Assembly: GCA_035236585.1 (NCBI GenBank)
Contig: CP141128.1
Location: 33,090,684-33,154,683, forward strand
Reading direction: 5' to 3'
Source: Warburgia ugandensis
Taxonomy: Eukaryota; Streptophyta; Magnoliopsida; Canellales; Canellaceae
DNA: 64,000 nt
Shown: positions 24,420 to 38,989 of the stretch, piece after piece
Numbering within the stretch: position 1 is the first letter of the stretch
Layout: every line of letters starts with the position of its first letter
Notes under the pieces: model-generated
What the model saw: only the letters and a program-made list of their open reading frames with translations
Told to the model about the DNA's origin: nothing
The model's database searches: none
Translations under genes and position numbers: made by a program

Positions 24420-25558
24420 AGATGCATCCCTAACTTTGAACAACATAGTGTTATCTCCTTTTGTTATTTAGAAGCATGTAGTGGACATTTTTCTGCCCAA
24501 AAAACAGCGGTAAAGATTTTGCAGTGCAGTTTTTATTGGTCGTCATTATTCAAAGACACACATGTGTTCTATATGTGAGCAATGTCAAAAGTTAAGAGGA
24601 ATAAACTGTAGGAATATGATGCCTCTAAACCCTATCCTTATCATAGAAGTTTTTTATTGTTGGGGTATAGAGTTCATGGGTCCATTCCCACCTTCTTTTG
24701 GCTACATTTATATCTTATTGGCCATAGACTATGTTTCAAAATGGATTCAGGCTATCCTATGTAAGCATAATGATCACAAAATAGTTCTTAAATTCTTAAA
24801 AGAAAACATTTTTTTCTAGATTTGGGACCCCTCGAGCCATTATAAGTGATAACAGTACACATTTTTGCAACAAACCATTTGAAGCACTAATGAAAAAATA
24901 TAATATTACACATAAAGTTGCAACACCGTATCACCTACAAACAAGTGGACAAATAGAAGTATCTAATCGGGCCATCAAACAAATCCTTCAAAAGACTATT
25001 AATCCAGATCGTAAAGATTGGTCTCTTTGACTAACCAATGGGCACTGGGCTTACAGGACTGCACATCGCACCCCGATTGGTATGTCTCCCTATCGTATTA
25101 TATACGATAAGGCTTATCATTTGCCTGTGGTATTGGAACATAGAGCCTATTGGGCAATAAAGACATTTAATTTTAATATGGATAAAGCAGGCTCACATCG
25201 AAAACTCTAACTTAATGAGTTGGAAGAGATCAAGCACGAAGCTTATGAGAGTAATAGGATATATAAAGAAAAGATGAAAGCTTTTCATGACAAGAACATA
25301 ATGAGAAAATCCTTTACTCCAAGCCAGAAGGTTCTACTATACAATTCTAAGCTCCACCTATTTCCAAGTAAGCTTAGATCTTGAAGGACCAGTCCATATA
25401 TAGTAAAAGAAGTTTTTCCATATAGGACTGTCGAGATTGAGAATACTAGGACTGGTCATTCTTTCAAAGTGAATGGTCAACGTTTAAAGCCTTTCCTAGA
25501 TTATGAGAATCCAGAAGTTGAGTCCACAACTCTAGAGGATCCTATTTATCATGATTGA
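24420..25558 (+). pseudogene. pol (IN): Athila A integrase
   Basis: The zinc-finger part lies at about 24440-24600 ('CSICEQCQKLRGIN'). The catalytic core reads 'GIEFMGPFPPSFGYIYILLA', 'DYVSKWIQAI', then '[17 protein letters not shown]' and '[20 protein letters not shown]' up to about 24985. The C-terminal part shows 'YRTAHRTPIGMSPYRIIYDK' and 'HLPVVLEHRAYWAIKTFN', ending in 'SFKVNGQRLKPFL' at about 25460-25500. All are Athila integrase signatures; no chromodomain follows, as expected. Broken. Confidence 0.9.
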
Positions 25559-27189
25559 GTGGATTTGATCCCTCTGTCCCCTATTTTGTATTTTTTTCTA
25601 CTTCACCCATATTCATTTTAGGTCCTACTTTTTAAACATTAAGGACAATGTTTCTGTCAGGTTGTGGGTGTAAATTCTAGTTTTTTTAGGTTTTTAGGTG
25701 ATTTTCTTACTTTTTCAAAAGAAAAAAAAGGGGGATAAATTTTTTTAATTTTTTTTATGTCATCTTCTTTACTATGATGAGAATTGGATTTTCTGAAGTA
25801 TAATCGAGATAACTTTAGCTTATTAATGGAACTGAGTATGATTAAATCATTTTTTTACTCATTTTCTAAAGTATTCTATGAAAGCAAAGTCTTAGATCAC
25901 ATTTGTATACACAGATGCATATAGATAGTCTAGATTGATAAGTGGCTATAACTTAGAAATTCTGAAGAAATTCAGTAGAGACCTATAGCTTAAGTGAGTT
26001 TTAGAGGTATTCATCCTTCTTGAGAGGTTATAAATATTCCTAATTGTCTTCAGTGTGCTTAAAGAAAATTGATCCCAAACTCTTAATTTGGTTAATTACA
26101 TGAATAATTAGAATATTATCTTTAAAATTCTAGAAGTTCATTGAATTTGATGGATTATAGGAAACCTAGAAAATGATGTAGGCTATCCAGAAGTATTGTT
26201 ACCACTAGTTAGCCAATTTGAGCCTTTTATAAAGCCTTTTCTTTTATCACCCAAATTACCCTTTACCCATATTTACCCAGTAGAAATTATCCATTACCCA
26301 TTTTCTTTGAAAAATAAATTAGAGAGGAATGAAGAAATACCTTTTATTTGCAATGAAAGTAGAAAAGTGGATATCAAGAAAAGAAGTATTCTTCAAAGTG
26401 ATTGAAAAGTGTGAAAAAAAAAGAAGAGAAAAAAAAGAAAAAGAAAAGAAAAGAAGAAGTTTGAAGAATAAAAAGAAAAGTGGATAAAAGAAATATTCAC
26501 TTTAGCAAAGGACAGAAAGAATTATCAACTTTAGAAGACGTCTACATATTTTTTTAAGAAACTTTGAATACCCTTATACCCTTTCTTTGGGACCTTGTCC
26601 TTAGCCTATGTTTCGTCCAAGTTAAAGACCTATTGATTCTAGGATGAATATAGTCTTGAGGAGGAAATGAATGGATAAGATCTAAAAGACTGGTATTTCT
26701 AAATATTCAAAGGTAATGGCATCCATTCTAAAGGGATCAAAACAATGAAATTCCTTAGTAACTCCTATTTTTCATGAGTATATGTGAGATAAATTTCCTT
26801 TTATTGACTCTTCTCACATAATTAAAAGATAGATATGATTTGAACCCTCTATCTGAGAGATTTTATTTCTGAGTGTATATCATTAGTGAGGATTGAGGTC
26901 AAAACATATTTCGGATGAAATTCAAAAGTTAGAAGTCTACTTAGAGATAAAGATGATTCTATATGTAGATTGTACATTCACACACTCACTCTGAGATCTG
27001 AGCTTAAGTGAAATGACTTTGGTATATGGGTAGGGTTTTGAATTCTTCAGTCATTTTATTAGTTTACTAAAGTTGATATGATTTATTGAAGATAATTCTT
27101 CGAGGAAATAAAGGAGTTGACTTAAAAATAATTTTTGAAAACTTAAAATTTGGTTTTTTGCATGTTTTGCTCAAGACTAGCAAAATGCT
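25559..27189 (+). other. Athila A 3' non-coding region
   Basis: About 1.6 kb between integrase and the polypurine tract. Some Athila elements carry an env-like frame here; I see only short frames (such as 26196-26405) with no membrane or env features. A-rich tracts lie at about 25722-25740 and 26413-26470. The block 'CTAGTTAGCCAATTTGAGCC' near 26205 has a recognisable copy in Athila B near 57955, which helps define that element. Confidence 0.7.
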
Positions 27190-27202
27190 GGTTCGGGGGG
27201 TG
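27190..27202 (+). other. Athila A polypurine tract
   Basis: GGTTCGGGGGGTG directly precedes the TGTTAAGC start of the 3' LTR. Athila B has GAGGGGTG at the same place (61472-61479). Confidence 0.75.
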
Positions 27203-29603
<2,401 letters not shown>

Positions 29604-29608
29604 GTTCT
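29604..29608. repeat. Target-site duplication (right), GTTCT
   Basis: Exact partner of 16566-16570; the interrupted LTR of element C continues after it. Confidence 0.92.
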
Positions 29609-30605
29609 TAACTTAAAAAAGAGTGAATCCATGAGGAAAGTGGCCCTCGGGTTAAGCTATTGAATGCGAAAGTTTAGGAAGATTTTTCGAGGAGGTAATT
29701 TAGGTGGGAATGATGTCACAAAGATGACATAAGAGAGGTAGGAGGTGATGGGCTGGTTAGTTAGTAATTTTGGAAGGGGGAGGCATCATTTTCCATGGAA
29801 GGAAAGTGGTTCTCCACACTTCTAATTGGATGGAATTTGAATGGTGAGAAGAGTGGGAAAGTAGAAAAGAAAGTGAGAAGGAAAATCGAGAAGAAAACCT
29901 AGGGTTTTTACATGTTTGTATGTACTTAGATGTAGGAATTCCTAATTTGGAAAATACTTGATTTTGTCAACTAAGCAAGGGGGGCATCCTCTTCTTGCAT
30001 GGTGGCTCCTTCCTTGACTTAAAAACATGGAACCCTAAGATGAATGGTGGATTAGGGATGGGAAATAATTTAGGAAAGTTGATTTTTCTCTCTTGATGGG
30101 TCCCTTAATGCATGATCATCTCACCTTTTACATTAATTTATCAAAATCCCTTAAAAATCACACTTTTAACATTAGGAAGTTGCTTCAATTGATGCTCTAA
30201 TTGTGTGATTCCATGTGGCACTCCTTGGCTTGATGGCTTACTTTGATAGTTCATTCCATGGTGGCTTAAGTGACTTCAATGCTTCACTTCAAGGCTTGAG
30301 TAGCTTTATGGCTTATCATCCTTTTTCATGGCTTTAATTAGCTTGAATGGTTCCCATGTAAAGGTGGTGGAAATGTGTGGCTTGGGCCTGAGTCCATTTC
30401 TAGGCACCTTTTACATTTTCAATTTTCTTCTTGCTTTCTTTAGCATGATCTTGAACCTTTATCACATCTTGGATTGATGTCATTTAGGCTCTGGCTTGAT
30501 TAGGTTTACTAGTTGGACTAGGAAACCTCATGTATGGCTCTAATTCTCATCTTGATCAAGTTCAGCCTTTGGATTGCCTCCTAAATACCTACAAAAGAAT
30601 AAATT
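29604..30605 (-). repeat. LTR of element C, part right of the Athila A insertion
   Basis: Continues the split LTR of element C (first part 15068-16570); together they give about 2.5 kb, a normal Athila LTR length. Read on -, it holds many AAGCCA/AAGCCAT words (about 30220-30370), as the Athila B LTR does at 61900-62080, which supports an Athila-type origin. The right edge is approximate: from about 30605 the sequence matches the gag-protease piece near 36140. No coding is seen. Confidence 0.55.
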
Positions 30606-30885
30606 GCAAAGTGGTGCACTATGGGGAAAGAATCAGAATTTGACGGTGAAGAAGAATCTCAATCGTGTCATGATGAGGAAGAATATGCCATCTATGCTAA
30701 TTAAGGTATGACGTTGGTGGTACAAAGAAACCTAATCAAATTTGAAGATGAAGAAGAATCTCAATCAAGTCATGATGAGGAAGAAGATGTCATCTATACT
30801 AATCAAGGTAAGATGTTAGTGGTGCAAAGAAGCTCAAGTTTGTACAAAAAGATGATGATGATTGGCTATGCTACTGTAATAGCTT
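30605..30885 (+). pseudogene. Ty3/Gypsy gag-protease linker fragment with internal duplication (family D)
   Basis: The region reads 'EDEEESQSSHDEEEDVIYTN' then 'QGKMLVVQRSS' and 'DDDDW'. This is the wording between gag and protease in plant Ty3/Gypsy elements (typically Y.D.GE.LVVQR, followed by an acidic D/E run and W). A unit of about 108 bases is present twice in tandem (about 30653-30760 and 30761-30850). A second, separate copy of this piece lies at 36160-36305. Fossil. Confidence 0.65.
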
Positions 30886-30942
30886 GAAAATTTTTATTTG
30901 TCTAAAAAATATTTCAATATTAATTATAAGTTTAAAAATATT
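30886..30942 (+). repeat. Family D LTR-like repeat, copy 1, left piece
   Basis: The AT-rich stretch from GTAATAGCTTGAAAAT to TTTAAAAAT matches the start of copy 2 at 36310-36400. Its continuation is found at 34323 after a 3.4-kb intervening segment. Confidence 0.5.
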
Positions 30943-33900
30943 TGATATATGTAAATATCCATTTACAATGAATAATAATGCAATTACAAAAAATGGGATA
31001 ATTTCTACTTTTTATTTCATATTGACTTCTCATTTTCTTAACTCTCTTTATGATTAATCATGAAGAAATAACCCATTTGAATGATACATTAGAGTCATCA
31101 CCTAGGTGAAGGTGCTAATTTAGTTGATGGACAGATTGTATCATCTGGGTTCTATCAATAGATTCCCATTCAAGGAAGAGGTTGTTTTACCCTAAGACAT
31201 GAAAGAGGAATGGAAGAAACACCTTAGATGGTATATTAGCATGCTAAGCTACTGCACAACATTAGCATGCTAAATCTAATGTAAGGAAGGATGGATCAAG
31301 AAAAAGATCCACTGTTGGATGGTTAAGTATGAGGCCATCGTGTGAATTACAAGTGTGAGAGCAATTTGCAAGGAAGGCCAAGAAGCTTACCCATTATGTA
31401 ACAGGGTAGGACTACAAAGGAGATTAACAATAGGGAGTATTTTTCAAAATTAATATACTTGAAAACATAACAAGATGTGCAATTGAAACTACATAGAAGT
31501 GGCAGTAAGAAGAACATTAAACCTTTTGAAAGGGAACACGTACATCACTACTCAGGCTATAATGGATTCAACGTACTTGATATAGCAGTTAAGCAAGGAT
31601 CGAGGTGAAAGGAATGATAGAAGGAATAGGAAATGTGAAACAGGGTACAACAGAAATTTCCAATAGAAACGGTGTTTAAACCTACACCTATTTGGCATAA
31701 CAAATGGACTCAAAACATGGTAAAATTTAGCATAGATGTTGATAAGCCCTATTACTAACTTCTAACGTGAACCGAATATTAAAGTGAGCTTAAGGGTGTA
31801 GGGAATGACAATGAACCGCTGGAAAATCCAGCAGGCCTACTATAACATTCACCTCAGGGTAGTAACATGGAGATACTATAAAACAATAGCAAATTCACTC
31901 ACTAAGAGACCTTAGGTGTGTACCTATGTCTCAAATTCATGTTATCACAATTTGGCCTTAGGTTTTGGCCTATGATAGTAGATTGTAGAGGCTGAACCTA
32001 ACCTACATGAAGGAAAGTAGTGCACTAGAAACCCTCTCTACTCTTAATGACTACTCCTCCGCTTGTCACAAATATTTGGATTTTGAGTTGGGAGAATGAT
32101 TCCTAGACTAAGAATAACTTTTAGCAAACTTGGTTTGAAGGTGAGAACCTTAGAACTCATAGTTCATCTACTTGATTGGAAACAAGCCTCTACATAAGAG
32201 GACATGTTATCACCTTAAACCATCTATGAGAACTTGGTGTTCAAAGCCATGTGTGTGCTTCAACATCCAAGTTAGGAACTCACTTTTTAAATGCAATTAA
32301 CATTCAAAACTAGTAAGTACAATAAAATGATCCAACTAGGATGCAAGTTCAACTTAAACCCTTAAATTATAGGAATAACCTACCCCATTGTGACTTGAAC
32401 AACTACCACTTGGAAGGATGATTTCTCACCAACTAGGTAACTCATTTAAAGTTTGGGAAGCCCTATATTCTAGGGATTATACCTATGAAGTAAATGAAGA
32501 AGGAAACCTAGAAGATCATTAGTTTTTCAAAACTACATGAAATGGCAAAACAATGTCAAGAAGGGTACAAATGGCATAAATGGTCATCCTAGCCTAGTAT
32601 AAACTATACCTAGCTTCTTAACTAGGATTCTATAAATGGAAGGGCATTCACATTTTAAAGCAAGATTGAACCTCTAGTTAGATCAAGGAGTATGACATAA
32701 ACCACCATAAGTAATAACATACTAAATCTTTGGAATTTAAAAGACTAATGGATTCTCATATTGCATCAACTTACTTTGTATTGGGTACATTGGTTTGGCA
32801 TTCATGATGTACTAAGCAAGCACTCTATGAGTCACTTTAAGTCCTGGGGATATGATTTCCATAGATGTTATGGGAAAAGCTCTATGAGTAGCTATAAATC
32901 CTAGTGGACATGAATTCATCAATATTTTTGGCAGCACTTTATATGGTTTTATCAATGTTTTAGGTAGGCACTCTCTGAGTAGTCATAAGTCCTAGAGATG
33001 TGATTTTGATTACTATTTTGGTAGGAGCTATGCAAGTACTATAAGACTGAGAAGCATGTGTGCCTAGGGTAGTAGTAAGAACTGGAGGCATGCATGCCTA
33101 GGGTGATAGTAATACCTAGAGGCAGGGATTCCTGAGGTGGCCATAAGACTGAGGCAAGCATGCTATATGCGATTATAAGTCCAAGAGAGCCTATACTAGG
33201 AGGTGTAGTTGACCACTAACCTTTGAGATATTATTGATACCAGCACTATTATGGAGACGATAGGTAGTGGGAGTAGCATCTCATGGGAAACTACTCTGAA
33301 GTAGCTAGGTGCCCCATGAGGTCTGATGAATATTAGACCATGAGGTATGCATGAGCCTACTTAGAGGCTAGGGTAGTCATCGGGGGTAATGGTAGAGCTG
33401 CAACAAAGGAGTTTGGGTATGGATTTGGGCATGTTGGTATGTTGGTTACTCTCGAGAGTTTAGATTTGAGTCCCTGATGGTAGGACTGTATGCCATTCTT
33501 GATATCCCTAATGGTAGGACTATGTGCCATTCTAGTTATGATCGATCAGTTTTTCCATGGCAATGTGGACTTGGATATCATATTTGATGGCTGATTGTGC
33601 ATATGTTCTCATAGTTTTTTGAGGGTTTACTGAGTTGATGATTTATTGTTGTTTATTCATGCATGACTTGGGTTTTGATAGTCTTTTTGTGTGATTTTCT
33701 TCTGGAATATTCTCACTTGTCTAAGTATTTGGGGGCATTTACAAAATAAACCTAGTTGTGCCTATCTCGGGCCTATGTACCTACTAATTGGTTGCCACAT
33801 ATTTAATGAGCTAGCTTGTATCAACTTTCTTCCAATTTGAGTGGTTGATATTATCACTCCCTCCAACAAACATTTTTCAAGTGATATTCTAGGGAACCTG

Positions 33901-34322
33901 AACACAAAGGATAAGGAAAAGGCAAAGGCTTCAAGCTCAACTTAGATGTATGGTAGTAATACCTTTTTTATGCGTACTTGATAGATTCCATGTATAAGAA
34001 TTCATTTTGGGTTTGTATGTAATTCATTTTTTTTACACATAAACAATTTTAGAACTTTAAATGGATCATTTGTTTATGTTCATGGATGTGATTCTACTTG
34101 TGACCAGTGATGATCTTATGGCTTGTGATTCTAATGATCTTTAGGTTAGATCATTATTTATACATATATGTGGAGGTTTTAGGTAGTAACACTTGGTTTA
34201 AACTTGGAGTACTTCACAAAATGATTATATTACAACACACTAATGGCATTTCAAAAAACAAGGAAACTTCTATGGCTTTTCAAAATAAAATTGATAAATA
34301 TTTTAGACAAATTTGGATGTCA
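30943..34322 (+). mobile_element. 3.4-kb insertion within the family D repeat, LTR-like, origin uncertain
   Basis: This segment separates two pieces of family D copy 1 that are contiguous in copies 2 and 3. It begins near TGATATATGTAAAT and ends near GGATGTCA, so TG...CA ends are possible, but I found no clean target duplication. It has no coding domains. Between about 32810 and 33190 there are loose repeats of 'CTATGAGTAGC.ATAAGTCCTAG'; near 33470-33535 a direct repeat of 'CTGATGGTAGGACT..ATGCCATTCT'. Near 33900 'GAACCTGAACACAAAGGATAAGG' resembles the R/U5 zone of chromovirus LTRs. Best guess: a diverged solo LTR on +. Confidence 0.45.
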
Positions 34323-35812
34323 GAAAATTATTATCTGAAGTTAGGATGCATTATTCAAATAGCTCATTAGAAAACAAGTATTAGGTAAATTACAACAAAA
34401 TGTCTCCAGAAAAGAAATTAATTGGTTCAAAATTGATAAAAACAACCCATGAGCACTTTGATCATTTTGTCTATCAGCCTCACCTGAAGATGAACAATGA
34501 GAGTTCGTTTAGACGTTAAGAAACTATATCAGATTATTATGCTCTTTATCATCTCGTGATACTGAATGATGATGTCCCATATCAGGCGTATGGAAGGACA
34601 TCCCAAATAATTAAAGAATATCATAAATTGTTAAAAACCATACATTTAGGAGAAAACATAAGCGGAAGAAAATCGATTGAAAATATTAGTTCCATTCCAC
34701 TCTCTTTCTCTCTCCCTTCCTCTTTATCAACCGTATTTGAATCTCACAAAAACTTCCATTTTGTCAATGATGGGAGAATGATCTTGGTTGTTTATAGAAA
34801 CTTGGTTAGAACACCCATTAATGGCAAGTGTATTTTAGGATGAGAATGGACCCTTCATTGCCAGCCCACAATTTTCCTTCTTCAGCAATAGTAGCTTCAG
34901 ATACGTTTTTGATAATTATTGTGGATGAAGAAAATAGCATATCAGATTTGAGTTCGTCCATTTTGGGTTATATCTTCTTTGAAAAATAGATTTGAAAATT
35001 TAGTCTTCTTTCTCAAACATATTTGAACTCCTTAAGCTTTTATGACTAGATTATACTCACCAATTTATAACTAAATGAAGAAGTTTCTTACCCATTTATT
35101 CCATCTATTGTTGATCAGAGGCTAGACACTTGGTCTGTGAACCTTGCTACTTTTATCACTATTCAATCATCGATCTATGATTGGAATGGTGGATCAGTAA
35201 TTGTAGTTTGTCTTTTAGTTTTATTAAGTGACTAGAAATTGACTAGGTAGATCTCAGTTAAAACTAAACCTGTTGATTTTTGCTCATTGATCTGACGCCA
35301 GAGAGTCAGATTAGAGTTCCTTTCCATGTCTCTCACTCTCAGATATACTCAAGTGAATTTGTGAAGATAAAAATTGTCATATCACGAATGTACTAATATT
35401 TAATCTAAATGTTCAGATTTATAAGATTGACAATTAGTTTACATCCTAGACATAGATCTAAATGTGTGAGATTCAATTTTCACATAACAAATGTGGATTT
35501 GCATGTGAATGATTCAATTTTGTATTTTAGACATTTTATCTGTACCTTTGTGGTTTGGTTTTGCATCATATACTTAGATTTATGATTTCATGTTTCAGTT
35601 TTGCATCTTGTACGTTGGATGTATACATTGGTGCTTTGATATTGCATCTATGATGATAGATCTATATTTTGATGACTCATTTTACTTCTTAAACATCAAT
35701 ATGTATTATTGTTCATTTACTTTTATATCTTTGATGTTTGATTTGCAATTTCTAGACCTGGATTTATGTTGGAAGAATATACTATTAAATTTGAACTCCT
35801 TATGTTAAAAAG
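34323..35812 (+). repeat. Family D LTR-like repeat, copy 1, right piece
   Basis: Aligns with copy 2 (36391 onward) and copy 3 (43582 onward): GAAAATTATTATCTGAAGTTAGG at the start, a CT-rich segment near 34700, 'AACACCCATTAATGGCAAGTG' near 34812, and from about 35440 to 35790 a degenerate tandem array of about 42-base units. Similarity to copy 2 stops at about 35800. The small frames here (34107-34370, 34556-34843, 35590-35808) have no domain. Confidence 0.65.
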
Positions 35813-36305
35813 TGATTAGGTGGAACCTAAAGAGCAAATCATAGCGTGTTACTTGGATGATATAAAAAAAGAAATTTGAGATATAACATGTTTATACCTG
35901 TACTAGTCTTTTAGTGATGTGAAAGAACTTGCTTTCATTGTGAAACAATAGCTGAAAGGAGTTTCAAAAAGAGGTATTTTCCTGCCTTGTGGAAAGAGAA
36001 ATTCTTCCAATTCAGGAGTACTATCTTCTTCTAAATAACTTCCTAGTATAAAATTTATGTAAACTCAATCCAAAGATGATACCAATAAGTAATTTGGTCC
36101 TTAAGATGATACTTCAAATGTCAAGCCTTTGATTATCTAAACTGCAAGTGTTGCTATAGTGGAGGAAGAATTACAATTTGAAGATGAAGAAGAATCTTAA
36201 TTATGTCATAACGAGGAACATGATGCCATCTATGCTAATCAAGGTAAGATGTTGGCAGTATAAAGAAGCTTAATTTTGTCCAAAAAGATGATGATGATTG
36301 GGTCG
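35813..36305 (+). pseudogene. Ty3/Gypsy gag C-terminus and gag-protease linker (family D)
   Basis: Reads in gag style, with 'EPKEQIIACYLDDIKKEI' and 'SFSDVKELAFIVKQ' equivalent to the end of plant gag cores (the F.DV..LA..VE.Q motif). It continues to the acidic linker 'QFEDEEES', 'YANQGKMLAV' and 'DDDDW' at about 36170-36305. The linker matches the piece at 30605-30885. Broken, with several interruptions. The family-D LTR-like repeat starts straight after it. Confidence 0.65.
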
Positions 36306-36760
36306 CCAATTTAATGACCTAAAATATTTACTTATAGAATTTATTTATTTATTTTTTCTAACAAATATTTAAATTACAATTATAAGTTGGAAAATAATTA
36401 TCTAAAGTTAGAATCCAATATTTGGAAAGCTAATTAGAAAACAAGTATTAGGTAAATCAGGACAAAATATCTTCAAAAAAGAAATTAATTGGTTCAGAAT
36501 TTATAAAAACACCCTAGAGGCATTTTAATCATTTTGTCCATCAGCCTCAGCTAAAGATGCGCAATGAGAGCTTGATTAGAATTTAGGAAAATACATCAAG
36601 TTATTATGCTCTATATCATCTTGCCATGTTGAATATTTATGCCCCATATTAGGGGTACGGATGAAAATACATAATCACTAAAGAATATAGTAAGTTATTA
36701 AAACCATACTTTTAAGATAAAATCTAACAGGAGAAAGAAAATCAACTAAAAAATAGTAGT

Positions 36761-36763
<3 letters not shown>

Positions 36764-36813
<50 letters not shown>
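36764..36813. repeat. (CT)n microsatellite, about 25 units
   Basis: Pure CT run. The same place in copies 1 and 3 (near 34700 and 43925) holds short interrupted CT runs only, so it expanded in this copy. Confidence 0.95.
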
Positions 36814-36816
<3 letters not shown>

Positions 36817-37555
36817 ATCTTTGAATCTCAAAAAATCCTCTATTTTGTTGATGATGGGAGACCAATCTTGTATGTTCACAAAAACTTGGTTAGCACACCC
36901 ATTAACACCAAGTGTACTTCAGATCAACAATAGATCATTCACTGATATCCCATGATTTTCAATCTTCGACGATCGTAGGTTCAAGTATTTGTTTAGTAAT
37001 CATCATGGACCAAGAAAATAGCATATTGATATCAAGGTTCATATATTTTGTGTCTAATCTTCTTTGAAAATTATATTTAAAATTTTGATCTTGTTTCTCT
37101 ATATTTTTCTATGTGGAAAAATATATTTGAGTTCTTCAAGCTTTTGTGAGTAGATTATACTCACCAATCAATAGTTGAACAATGAAAACTATAATTTTTT
37201 TACCCATTTCTTCTGTCTATAATTGGTAAGAGTTTAGGCGCATAGATTCATGGACCTTGCTGCTTTTTCTCACAATTCAACTGGTAGTCTATGATTGGAA
37301 TGGTAGATTAGTGAATTCCAATTTTCTTCTCTCAATTTTATTCAGTGATTAGAAATTGAACAGGTAGATCAGAGTTACAACTGACCTATTGATTTTCACT
37401 CATTGATCTATAGCCAAAGTCTCAGATCAGTGTTCTTTTTCATCTCTCTCACTCTCAGATATCTCTTTAATGGGTTTTTGAAGATTAAAATCATTGAATC
37501 ACAAGTGTACTAAACATCTAATCTAAATGCTTCAATTTGTAAGTTTGATTATTAT

Positions 37556-37870
37556 TTTACATCCTAGACATAGATCTGTACGTAGATGATTCAATTTTTG
37601 CATCTCAAATGCAGATTTGTATGTGAATGATACAATTTTACAATTTAGACATTAGATCTATATGCTTGTGGTTTGGTTTTGCATCATATACCTAGATTTG
37701 TGATTTCATGCTTCAGTTTTGCATCTTGGACATTGAATCTATACATTGATGGTTTGATTTTGCAACTATGATGATAGATCTATATGTTGATTATTTGTTT
37801 TACATCTTAAACAGAGATCTGTATTGTTGATAAGTTAGTTTTATGTCTTAGATGATTAATATGCAATTTC
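37556..37870 (+). repeat. Degenerate 42-base tandem array (about 7-8 units)
   Basis: Units follow the pattern 'CATCTTGGACATAGATCTGTA', then a variable stretch and 'GATTCAATTTTG'. Each is about 40-44 bases with 60-75% likeness by eye. Matching arrays lie in copy 1 (about 35440-35790) and copy 3 (about 44675-44945), so the array predates the spread of these copies. Confidence 0.75.
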
Positions 37871-38989
37871 TTGACTTAGATCTATGTTGTAAGTTGGGTT
37901 TTATGGTTTGAATGTTCTAATCTATGTTTCTTACGTGATCTTGCAAGTTGGACATTTAGATCTATGTTGTGTAATTTGGAATACTCTAATCTACATTTTA
38001 ACATTAGTCATGTACCTTGTGTGATCATATGTATATTTGATGCTTGATTTCCTATTTGGTATGATTAAATTAATGTTTCGATACTTGATTTTGTATACGT
38101 ACAATCAGGTATATATTTTTGTATTCTGTTTAATATTTTGTCTAACCAGAACTATACTCCATAATCGATTATGTATTTGGTACGATTACATCAATGTTTT
38201 AATACCTTGTTTAGTATTATTACAACCATATCATTATTTTGATACTTAATTTGTATTCAGTATATTTTTATTTGTATTTTGATATTTGATTTTGTATCTT
38301 GGAATATTCAATTTTGTATTAGAAAATTAGTTTGGTATTTTAATATTCGACTCCATATTTGATATGCAGTTATGAATTTAGATTTAGATTATAAGATGCA
38401 ATTCTCTAATTTTTGTTTTGTGCTCAATTATGGGATATGAACTTCATATTTGAACTGTGTTTCATCAATTTTTGAATTTATGAAATTGTAAAGCACAATA
38501 TGTTTTTGTATTCTCATTTTAGACCCTAATGAGATAGCATAGGGGTTTATTAAGCTCATTCTAATGTCATTGGAGATTTGGACTATGTTAGGATCCCGAT
38601 AGTCTTAATGGATGACTCATTTGAGATGTACTTCAGTGAGGGCCTCGGTTGAGACGTACTTTGATGAGGTTTTGTGGATTTCTTATTTAGATTGATTTGG
38701 ACAAGTGTTTGATTAACATTTTATATTTGGACTCACGTGACGAGATTTAAGGACTATTTATTTCCACCCTCATGGTTAGGTATTTTGAACTAGTCTTTAG
38801 ATCCTCTGGCCAAGGATTGATCAATGTTGGATATTTGGATATGGACTCCCTAGCCAAGAGTATTTGTTTGGCCACCATGATTAATACTTTAAAGCTCGTC
38901 TAATAAGTGAGGTGGCAAACTTGTTTGGATTGGATGCTAGAGGGGATCATTTTAGCTATCTACATTTGAATGCGCTCATGCTATCACTT

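Noticed and set aside
25559-27189. Possible env-like gene downstream of Athila A integrase
   Set aside because: Only short frames, no signal peptide or membrane segment; the region is A-rich and non-coding in both Athila copies.
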